In this document: in pieces, positions 30,401 to 42,400 of the stretch
Layout of the letters: each line of letters begins with the position of its first letter
Position numbering within the stretch: the first letter of the stretch is position 1
Source: Pycnopodia helianthoides
Taxonomy: Eukaryota; Echinodermata; Asteroidea; Forcipulatida; Asteriidae
Length of the DNA stretch: 64,000 bases
Direction: 5' to 3'
NCBI GenBank assembly: GCA_032158295.1
Contig: CM063243.1
Span: 15,351,635-15,415,634 of the forward strand
The notes under the pieces: generated by a model
Told to the model about the DNA's origin: nothing
Seen by the model: the letters and a program-made list of their open reading frames with translations, nothing else
Database searches by the model: none
Program-made: the position numbers and the translations under genes

Positions 30401-33400
30401 AAGTGAGACCAGCAGAAAAACTCCAGCGTGGCATTGATGAACTCAAGCAATCAGCAGGAGAACTTAATCATCTCTGAAGAAAGGAACCTACTATCGTCTG
30501 AAAGGGTGCAAGAGAGGGTACAAGAGCGATCACAAAAGAACAGGTCCTCCTGCCCTCAACTCACACATGATGAGGTCATGATGGGGTCATGATGAGGTCA
30601 TGATGAGGTCATGATGAGGTCATGATGAGGTCACTTACTTGACAATTTTTAAGCATCCCTCACAGCTACAGTGGCATACATGTCACTACTTTTGTTCACT
30701 AAGTTTAAGGCAAGCTTATCTAAAGCATTACATGAACTACCAGTGTTAGTAACAGTTCACTTGGGTGTAGCTGTTGACGGATTTTGACCTAATGGCCATC
30801 CTTGCAGGAGAGTTATAAGACTTTATTCAAGACCACTTGTGATAAAGCAAATGTTTTTGAAATACAACTACATATAGAGCATGCAACCTTTGTTTACAAA
30901 AAGAGTGACCTTGTACATTCCACAGCCTTTCTGGCAGGCAAGATACTGCACTGGCCATATGGGAATTTTTAATTTAGTGTCATAACTTCCACATAAATTA
31001 AAGAGCTATAAAAAATAACAGCTGGACAAGTTTTGAGATGTGCCCCCTTTCTTCGTATCAAATGTTGATAAAAATCAGACAGTGGAATCTCCATAAAATA
31101 GAAGATTTCACTTTTTCCTCCATTGGGCTGTGTACAAATCTTGCCAGCAGGAGGTCCAGACTCTGTGGCTCTTTAGTAAACATGTGACGTCACAGGTCAC
31201 ATGGTCTGTAAAGTAACAACACTGCCTAAGAATACATTACCCCATACATGTACAAATTAAAAGGTAACGTCATCCGTTACCCACAACAAGATAGCATCTG
31301 CTTGACACTTCTTAAGAATTTAAAAATCTCAAGACCGCTCAAAGGGACACAGAAGAAAGTCCACAACAAGGTCAAAGATTTAGAAAAAAGGTGGTTGCAC
31401 TTTTTATAACAGAAGCAACGGGAGATTTTGGGACGTTAGGTGGCAGCAGACAGACCAGGTGAATTCTTTATTGTTTTGAGCATGCGCACATTTCCGGGAA
31501 CAGTAGGTTTAGACAAGCCCGCCATCATCCCCAAAGGGTCTCCCATTGGTTCCATCGCAACAGCGTCATGTCTTACACCATTGGTTTTATGTGTATACAG
31601 TATCTGGCAATACATTCCATAAACGAACCAACCTTATGCAGCCTAAAAAAAGTGATCACAACAAGGTTTATCAAAATGTTGTTGCAACTGATTTAACGTG
31701 AGGGCTGTGGAATAAAATATTACCTGACAAATGATGACGAGCCTTTATCTATACACAGTGTCACAATATGACAAACGTTTGACAGTATAACAAGACATAA
31801 ATACATGTTGAATGAGTGACATATCGTCACAGGCTAATGGAGAAGTAATGTATAATGAGACGATTTGTTGTGTTACAAAATAAATGCTTGATTGTGTTAA
31901 CGTCAGAGTGAATATGGAACAAAACTATGAGCAGAAATAAAGATCAGCAAACTAAAAAAAAAACAAAGACACGTGTTACAATAATGCCAACTTTTTATGG
32001 AGCAATTTAACAGATTTGTTTTCCCCTGCTCATTTCATGCTTCAAAAGTTTCAAATTAGATGGCTTTACTGCATGATCAATAATGTTTTCATTCTTGACG
32101 ACGACGACAAAGCACATAACACTTTCTCTGTCTATGAATTCTGGATTGGGGGAAAGGGGTACAACAATGGAGAAAAATGACACAGACAATGATACACCTC
32201 AGTTCAAAAGCAGCATTATGAGTACCTGTCACGTGTATTTTGTATCTTCATGTTGACATAACTCATGAGTAAAAAACAAAACAAAATATGATGGCAAAGT
32301 TAACGAGAGCAGCTCATTCCTCAGCAACGATGTTTGGCGGATGGTTATGAGTAGTGATGAGTCTTGGATGTGATGTTTTTTTTTGTGGGTTTGATTTTTT
32401 TACCTTCAGGATCTTCTGTTGGGAAGGGTTCCTCTCCCCCCTCACTAATCTGAAGGAGCTGGGAGCGCTTACTGGCCTTGCGTGAGACTACAGTGTCATA
32501 ATATGTCGATAATAAATGTGTTAGTGTGGGGTGAAATCTACAGCGTGTGGTTTCATTCTTTCTTCACCTATACGTACAAAAAATGTGTGTCGACTAAGCA
32601 TCATCATAAAACACCTCTTGGATTTTAAGCAATCAAATGGTCACAAGACAGGTTTTGCATCCTCTTATATGTTTTTAGAAAATGTGTTACTCTTTTAAAA
32701 TATTCATCTTCTTGAAAATCAACTAAAATGGCCACTTTCTTGATTCTACACCACTATAATTTAAAAATAAAATCACAAGGAATGCACTGGTATGGAAGAG
32801 GGCTACTTTTGTTGAAGCACTTCAATTGACTAGTACTCCAAACTAAACATCAAATTATGTTCTTTGTACAGACAGTTGGCCCTTGATCACATTAAGTAAT
32901 GTGTTTGTTGTTGATGATAGTACTGAGCAAGTGGCAATTTTTGCAGGCATTCCATGAGATTTTGACTTCAGTTACAGTGGCATCTGCAAGGAGTCTATAA
33001 GCACAATGAACACTGTTTACTGAAAGTGGCAAAATATTGTTTAAACATTCACATCATTAAAAAATCTAATTGTTACAAGTCTTCTAGATCACCAAGTAAA
33101 ATGGCCATTTGCTTGCCATGGGACATAGCACAGGTGCCTGGTCAACCAAGCTAGCATTAGAATAACTTCAGGATAGAGCACACATTACAGCTCTTAAAAA
33201 TTTAAATATATAAAATACAAGACATTTTTGTAAGTTTGTTCCATGGTCACAAGATTTGTACTTATTCATCTCCATCCAATCAAGTCAATAACTCAACTCA
33301 TGTTCGTTTTTTTCGACAAAATCGATTCAAGTGAACACATTCATATGAAACTCAAAACTGACACACAATAGTTGAAGAAGTGAAATGTATAAAAAGAGCG

Positions 33401-36400
33401 GCTTAGGTGATGCTGCGCTGAAAGAGAGAACGATGCTTTTTTATTCTGTACCTCCTCGAGTGCATCTTGTAGGTTCAAATGAGACATCTCCACTGTCTAT
33501 TGATGACTGGCTGGTTAACCTTCTACTTGCCCCTGTAGGTCATAATGTCACAGCTAACTCTTAACACAGTAACAATCTTACAATGTCACAAACTGAATGG
33601 GTTAGTATGAAGTGTTCTAGCCCAGGCGAGATGAAGTTCATGACTTTGTGAACTTTCAAGATTGTTCATGAACAACCATGAACTGGGAATGCATGTTCTG
33701 GACAGTTCATGAAGTGTTCTTCAATTCATTGTTCATGAACAACCATGAACTGAGAGGACTGAAAAATAATCTGGAAAAATTCATCCGTCCAGTTGTATCA
33801 TTTGTTGTTCAAGGACATTCATGAACTGTTCGTGAGCATCATGAAGAATTTTGATGGCCAGTTCGTGAACTGATGTCAATCACAAACCATTCCTGGATAT
33901 TCATGAACATTCAGTGATCGTCTCACCTGGGATGGGTAAGTGGGTAAGTGGGTGTTATCTGTTCCTACCAATACAAAAGTTCCTCTTTCTCAACAACAAA
34001 AATTATTTTAAAAAAGTTGCCCATCTGGAGGTGCTATACAAAAGCTTGTCCTGAACCATGTGGTATAGTAACACTGTCTTTGGTCTTGGGAGTCCTATTT
34101 GAGTGTTCACTTAGGAATAATCAAGTCATCATACATTATTCAAAATCCAACTCACAAAATGGGTTATTGCTGGATCATACTGAGTTATCTGTTAGAAAAG
34201 ACTGCACTGAATGTCAGTGCTGCTTTTATTTGAGGAGAAAGGATATTGTAACATTAAGTTAAATGTTTGCAAAAACTCACTTTCAGGTTTTTCTGGTAAT
34301 TATGTTACTGCAAACCACTCCTTTTCAATACCAATTTGGTTGATTGACAAGTATGTCAAATTATTCACATAGGGTGTGGGGGCAGGTAATATTTGTATGT
34401 TTATACTCAAGTCATGCTGGAAGGACTAATAATATCTTTGTCTGAACTAGAACTGGAGATTTGTCCATATTGTCACATTTGTTTTTAAATGAATCCATTT
34501 GCACTGAATGTTACATTCGATGTCATGATTTGAAATGAGCTGATCATAATTAATGGCTAGCTATGGGGCATGTACGGGCCATCTTCGAGTGAGAAATATT
34601 TTATTTTAAACTTTAATTCTTTGTGTAACAGGTGAATAAATGATATGGTATGAACAAAAAATGAGCGTCAACCGTACCATTCGTATTCTGGCTTGATTCG
34701 TAATACTCTTGTGAATTCTCAAATTTGGTGGAAAATATCAATAAATTTCTGATTAATTTAAACTATATGTTTTGTTTAGGAAAAGCTCTTGGATGTATCA
34801 ATGAACACAACAGCTTTCGTTGTCCTTCCGGGCAACATTGTAAAGAGTATTGATCAAATGTTACATTCACCTAATCCCCACCAATTTCTTATATATGGAT
34901 ATTTTTACTCTTTAATATGTTTTTGGTGCTGCCCAGGTAGTGAGAATTCTCGTCTACCATTATGTAAGCCTTATGTCAGGTTATGCAAGTGTAATAAACC
35001 AAATTTCCTACCAGCAAATCTCAGACAAAGATACTAGTTACGAGCTCGATCATCCGTGGCTATCCCAAGCCTTTGGAACAAGCTACCTCTTTGAGAAAGG
35101 CAGTCTTGGTGCCAGTAATAATATGTCTCCTACAGACATTCTTGTTACAAGATCAATCTCCATGTTGCTTCTTTTTGGGGTTTAGTTTCTTGTTTCTTGT
35201 AAAGTACTGTTTTTCAATGACTCTATTACAAATGTTATGTATTAATGTTATTATTATCCATTATACTACTGTAGCTTTGGATTCAAAATTCAAATGTAAA
35301 CTGTTCTTAATACACAATTTCAGTAAAAATTATAAGCTGATGTTCAGTAACTGAAAGTTCATGCTTTACAAGGAATAGATGTGGTTTTGATCAAACATTA
35401 TTAAGAAGTTGAATTAGATGCAACTAATAAAACTATAGACCCCTTGCATTGGCCGCCATCATTGATGAAACGTGCACGCGGGAAAGACTATCATTGGCTG
35501 AGAGTTGTGTGCAGCATGTTCACTCATGCACGTTTCCATTGTTTCTCATCAAAGATGGTGGTCAATGACATCATGTGCAATTCATCTATTAGCTAATAGC
35601 CAAGATAGAGCTTTGGTCATACATTGGATACAACTCATTGACCACATGTTTTTTTATTGTTTTTGTCATGCTCGTACCCTTTTTATCAAAAGAACTGGCA
35701 ATGAACATTAACACTACCATGTATTATTTAATGGACATGGCCTCTTTCAATTCCAATCGCTGCTCTTATGTCGAAATACACTTTCTCTGTCACACTGTCA
35801 AGCTGTTTATTTGTTCAGATTTCAACAGAAAGTTTGATTAAAAAGGGAAAGTTTTGTATCATGAAACTTCACAAAGAAAATCTTTTTGTATAACTTTAAA
35901 TCAATAAAACTCAGTTAAAACAAAACAATGCCCTGCTATTATAGGGGTATAAAGATTGTTAGTAATGCTTCATTCCAGGGCACCTTGAGGAAAAAACAAT
36001 GTTCCACTTAAAGGTCTTCCCTGGGTTGAACTAGAAAATAAGCAAAATAAATAGACTAGCGATGCAGAAAATTCGAGGGAGGTTCTGCGAGCTGCACAGG
36101 TACCTTTCCTGGACATTTTGTGACTTGAAGCAAATTCCAAATCCTCATCGCTGATGTCAATAGATGAGTGAGACGAGAAGGAGGATGTACTCCAACAGCG
36201 CCCTCTACCTGTCAGACATGGTCATTTATTCAGATGTACATGTACATGCAGTGATGCTAACAGCACAAAGTGTTATGTATAAATTGAAGCTACCCTAATC
36301 TCAAGTTTCTCAATTGTTTTCCTCTTGATAAAATTATTTTGAATTTTTCATTTTAGTAGGAAGAAAAAACAATTCTGGTTAAGACTGACTCGGGGCTAAT

Positions 36401-39400
36401 TTGAGAATCACCCTGTGAGGAACTCCTTTAGATCTATATCATGTGACCACCATCACTGTCTTGTTCCACGAGTGCAAATAACAATAAATGAATTAAGATT
36501 TCCCGAAAGGGTCCCCCAGGGCCCAATTTTATGGCTTTGCTTACTGTAAGCGAAAAAGTCAGCACATACACAGGTAGATATTAACCTGTGCTTAACTTAA
36601 GCGTATTTCAGAGGTAAGCAAAGAATTTTTGCTTGTGCGCATGTGTACTTCATGAAATTAAGGATTTTGTACTCAAATGGCTACATTACCCTGTAAGCAT
36701 AGAATTGCATGGTATGCAAAGCCATGACAAATTGGACCCTGCTTGTGCCCTTCTGTCCTTAGTTTGGTCACAATGATTTGATGGGAGAAAATTCAAGATG
36801 GCAGCACCATGATAATGTACAGGCTCATGTATTCAGGCCTGACGCTTCGTTTTTGTAAGGGCAAGGGCACCAAGGCGTTTTCAGTAAAGGGCACCTCTGA
36901 AACGAAATTGTTAATTTCTATTGGTTCACCAAGGCAATGACCAGGGTCAATGGAGGCAATTGCCTCCGTTGCCTTTGTAAAGTATCAGGCCTGTAAAGTG
37001 GTTACACAAAGTGCTTGTACCTACTTGTATTGTACCAGTTTGTTGACACGATTCCTGGACAAGAGTGAAGTACACGAATATATATATCAAGTAAAGGATT
37101 AATTATTATATTAAAAGTCAGTTCTTGGTGAAAAGTTTTGTGTTTGTAGTCGCAGAATCTGTCCTATTTTAAGAATGCAGAATTATTTAATTGTTTAAAC
37201 GTAAGGTTAATCTTTCTATGAATACAAACGTGATTGAAGGTTGTTTAATTTGTTTTGGTTTATAAAATACTTGTATTAATAGGCAACATAAATATTTTGT
37301 TAATGGGTAATAGTTGTACACAAGTTAAGTGCAATATTTATTTTAAAAATAAAACAATAAAAAAATAATAATTTGTAGAAGCAGCAAGTTACATGTACTC
37401 AAATTATGCAACCAAAGCTGGCGAGAAAAATCCCATATTATTTGAGTGTGCAAAGTATTGCTTGATTGATGAACAAAGCAGTTAGTCTGAAGTTATATTA
37501 CTTTATGCCACTTTCCTCTTTTAAATTGTTCCGTCTCACAAACAAGGGAATGTTTAACTTTCAGGTGGTTAATTTTGCATTCTAGATTCTCGATAGATAA
37601 AAGTTGATTACACTACCTACTGTTCCTCTGCAGCTGAAAACACTGCAATCAATCTGAATAGTTTGTTGCTGGCCTTTTTTTAATTACCGATTCGACCAGC
37701 CACCATCGCTAACAAACTAAGGCTGTCAAGCATCACCGCATTACTTATAGAACGCTCATGATACGGTTCTAAGCAACTCGTTCTAAATCCGCCACTCGCT
37801 TTACAAGAGTGGATGCTCTATCATGATGCCATGACAGTATCAGGAGCATTTTGTAAGCAAGGCGGTAATGCTTGACAGCCTTACTAAGTGATGGTGGCGA
37901 ATCGGTTGTGTCCGTCCAGAAAGATCATAACTCAGTTTTGACAACGCATGCCATTGGTTTCTAGCAACAAAGTCAGTGCCGTTGGTTTTAGGTCTGTCTC
38001 TAACCTTATTGTAGGTATAAAAACAAAATCACCATTGTGATGAAGATCCATTGCTATCATACAAAATGATTTGTAAGAGCACTATGAGCTCTGTTTAAAT
38101 CCAATCTCGTGTTGAACAAAGACACCCAATCTCATGTTGAACAAAGACACATTAACTAGAGGGGATTTGAGCCTACGACCCCCGGATTGGCGGTCTCCCT
38201 ATTTTGTAAATGTCTTTGTTCGGGGTGCCACTTAAAAGCCATTCCATTTAGGATCACATCCAAGTTTACGATACAAGGTGATTCCTCTCCTGCTACTTCC
38301 CAACCTATATAGTAAGGTTGGATGTGATTCCTAGCTATACCGCAGTTACAGGTTGTATGGCTTCTGACTGGCACCCTGAAAAAAGATATTGACAAAATAC
38401 AAAGACCGCCAACATTAGGGCTAGATAGCTCAGCTGGTAGAGCGTCGGCACATTAATTCGGAGGTCCCAGGTTCAACTCCTGCTTTCGACAAGTTTCCTT
38501 TGTTTAACCCCAAATTAATTAAAATTTGCTAAATCAATTTTCTTAGTGGTTTATTAACTAAATCCAATCTCATGAAAGTTCTGAGAAAAAGGTAACAACA
38601 CAAGTACTCCACAGTCTGATCAATACATTTCAATAGCTAGTATATTTATGTTCATATGTTTGCCATGATATAGCTGCTTCATAATGTAAATCAGTGGATT
38701 GACTCGCCAGGGAAAGAAAATGCAATTAGTTAGTATTGAAAAAACAAAGGCAAAATAATTGTTCTTTTAACGTATGGAGAGCAGGGGGAGAATTAGGAGA
38801 AAGTTTGTTGGTTAGTTGACCTGGCAGACCCCAGCAATGCTTTTTAACAACATCAATTATCCATGACGAATGACAAGAAGGGTGGTTTACCTTTGCGGTC
38901 GCTGTCTTTGGATTGTTTCCTCTGACCTGTAAATAATTTGGTGGGGGGGGGTATTGTTTTGAAAGAGTTGATTAGAAAAGCTAAGAAAGTCGCCTCTTCC
39001 ATGTTGCCAACAAATCTATTAAACTTTAAAGCCAATAAACTAGGAATAATGTATGCTTCAAATTTGTCAATAGAGTCTAAATACAGCTAAAGAGAGAAAG
39101 AAAAGTTAACTGAATTCAGGTTCATTGCTGGTTTATATCCTTGTCGGGTGTCACATGTTCATTGAGAGTAATCACAACATCATACAGAAAAAGCACCAGC
39201 CTGAAGTTTCATCTTTAGGACAAAGCATAATCTATAACGTCTTAGCTTAACAAAATCACATTGAATAATGCATTCTTATCACTCTGTTACATCGAGAGAA
39301 ACCAATATTTTGATGAAGATTGCCCGTTTGTATGGAATCCCCTCAATCAAATTGATTATCAATCCATCAACTTTACAAAAACACATCCAGGATGATCAAG

Positions 39401-42400
39401 TTCAACAAAGAAACATCCACATCCTCCAACATACCATCACTGTTGTTCCTGCAAACAATCAAGGAACTGCAGACAGTTCAAATAATGCCAGATTCTAACA
39501 CGTCTTCTTGAAGACATCAGCATTTGAGGCAAAAACTTTTCAAGATGGTCATGGGCGTATGGGGGTTCTTTGGTTAAGGGGGGGGGGCAGTTTTGATTTG
39601 CAAAAAATTTGTCGCAGATAAAATTCTAAAATTTCGTAACAGGTGAAGTCTTTTTCGATTTCTCTATTCAATTTGTTTCTTCTTCTTGCTTTGCCCAAAA
39701 TTTCCCCACTGTTTGGCCTGAACTTGGGAGGGCAGTTCCCCCCTTTCCCCCTGGGCCTTATGCTTACCAAGATGGTTCATACCAGATCCAAGTTTATTAC
39801 ATGTATATAATATATTTCTAAACTATTTAGTTAAAAAGTCCATTTGATTTGATTTTTGTTTTCTTATCAACTGTCATTCCTATAATATTTCTGAAATTAA
39901 CATAAATGGCCTCTGCACATATGCCACGGCGGCCTCATGGAAGTAATTATGCTACAAATGGATTCCAAAGGATTATGGACTTGAACTGAATTAGATTTAA
40001 GTGGAAACATTTAAGGGGGTTGAAGGGAAATGGGGGGGTGTTGGTACTGATGTCTGGCTTACTATACACAATGTTTGTCAATTACGCGATGATTGATGGG
40101 CACATTTATAAAGTTAGTATTGAATGATTTCTGAGTTAATTATTGAAGTGGGCATGTGTAATTGCCTTGCTCTTGCGTCCACAAGGCTGGACTAACTGGC
40201 AATATTTACAGTAACATTTCTTGTGTTGCTCCATGGTTTTCATTGTCAACTGATTGAAATGTCACCGGACAAAATGATAATGTTAGCATTTATACTTATT
40301 GTATACTTTGCATTTTAAATGGAAAACTTCAACTGAGAAATGCTGTTTCTCATTTAAAATGTTGATAGACTTTGAGTCATGTAAACAGTTAATTCTCTAA
40401 CCCTCCCTCCCCCCCCCTCCTCCCACGAACCAGCCAGTGATTATTCTGGAATGATAAACAGGAGCATCCAACAGCGCTTCTATCATCCAACTTGACATTC
40501 TGTGATTCTGAAGATGCCTGCGTTGTCATGAAGATGGCCGCCGATGATGCATGTGGTAACAAGATGCAATCAGCGATTTTTCTGATGGTTATTTTTGAAA
40601 AGGTTCCAGTGTTCAAGGCAGTGGAAATGAGATAGTTGTTTTGTAAGGAACGATAAGCAATGATTTATTGACTTGTGGATTATGGGCGTATATTATTGAC
40701 AGTGTCCATGGGGTCCTTGACTTTGAACTGATCTGCAGTGAATGTTAAAGACAGGGCACTGCATTGGTCAACAACACAGTTATTGATGTCGTTTTTCTCC
40801 TTTGTTCAATAGACATGCCTAAAGTCTCGGAAATGTTTGCTGGTTGCAATCTGCTCATACATCCAATTTCTTAAACTACAATTTAATTTCCACAATTAGT
40901 AGATGTTGCTAAATGCTTAACAAAACTTCAAGCTTTTCAAATTTGTTCCCCCAAATTGACTTGACTTTTGTTTATGCACTTCAAGTAGATGTTTTGGAAT
41001 ATATTTCACTTCCAATTTTACAGTCAGCCACTTTTACTTTAAAATGATAGCAAGAAACCATAATTGACTTAACAATCAGGCAGTCTACCCTCAGTTTTTA
41101 TTCTCTTAGCATTGCTGACTCCCATCTCAGAACCCTATCTCAAAGCTGAAATGAAAGATGATCTATGATTGATTGTAACTTTGCAAGATTCATTTAGCAT
41201 TCTCACACTTCTCGAAGGCTGCATGCTCCAAGGTCATTTGTGAGGAGACGTCACTCTGGACACGACGTACGACACCTCGTACGAGTTCCTCGTCACGTGT
41301 TTTGCCAGGAGCTAGGTTGCTTAGGCTGCGTCGTGTACGAAATGATAATCCACGAACTGTGTCATATATTTACAGTATTTGAAGAAGAAAAAACATTGTT
41401 TCAAAAAACCAAATGTGTTAAATCTGATATGATTCGGTTAGAATGATGTAGGTTAATTCTGCTTCGTCGATGGTACAATGTAAAGTGCAATAGATATTTT
41501 GTATGTTGATTTTGAAAAAGATGACTTTAAAAAAGTGCGTCTTTGAAGTAGTCAAGTTTCAATTGTGTTATTTTTAATTTTTTTTTGGGGGGGGGGGTTG
41601 GGGGAGCTCTTTCCAAACTAAGATTGATCTAATTATTTTAGAGGGAGCTCAATTCATTTCGACAGTGTTTAAATGACGGCATATTTCCTTAGGAAAGTAA
41701 ACATTTTCACTCCACCATCTTCAAGCTGTCTAAACAGAGTAAGGGGTTTCAAAATACTGCCAAATATTCCCCTGGAGATAAACTTGCAGGCAAAGTATTT
41801 AAAGGGAGAGCGGTTTGGGGCAATTAGCTCGAACTGATACAAAAGTAGCACGCCATGTAGATACTTCAATCATTCAGCATTTAGTTCATAACACCCCAAA
41901 AGCTGGATACACCTGTAGGACATCACTTCAATCTGTTTAATCACTCCATTTCTCACATGATTTGAAAGGGCATTGAGGCACTAGGTATCCACAGAGAGAC
42001 TGTTTGTCTGAGTAGGGAGAAACTGATGGACAAGGCGCCTCCAGACCATTCAACCCCATGGTTTGAACATCCTAATGACTAATAACCTTTTGTCTTTGCC
42101 TTCTCCTTTTCCCCACAGATATCCTCCTTTTTAGTCTGCCTTATTCACTAATTAATTACTTTTCACCCTCTTCCCACCTTCAATTTTGTCCTTTGTGTTT
42201 CCAACTTCTTGTGGTCAAACCAGCCACTTCTCTCCAGCCCCCCTTTGTTTCCTTATACATTGTTTACCCCTTGCTTTTTCTGTGTGCTTTCTGCGTCTCT
42301 CTCTCCTCTCCTCTCTCTCTCTCTCTATTTCATGTATTTCCATTTGACTGCTTCTGTTTCACTTGTATACCTGTTTATGTGTGATGTCATGTCATTTAGC

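Larger units (their letters stand above)
33533..36103 (-). other. Intron with foldback, LINE scrap and MITE
   Basis: Foldback 33621-33931, dispersed repeat 34033-34170, LINE remnant 34930-35110, short TIR copy 35436-35582. Confidence 0.65.
36209..38890 (-). other. Intron with four repeats
   Basis: MITE copy 36519-36739, repeat 36834-36993, MITE 37686-37906, SINE composite 38155-38510. About 37060-37380 is very AT-rich. Confidence 0.65.

Noticed and set aside
34270..34300. 12-nt micro-exon candidate with GTGAGT donor
   Set aside because: No pyrimidine tract and it would end on A instead of the G shared by all cassettes.
38420..38490. Genuine tRNA gene
   Set aside because: A and B boxes are present but the acceptor stem does not pair, and the same head recurs in a repeat; a SINE is the better reading.
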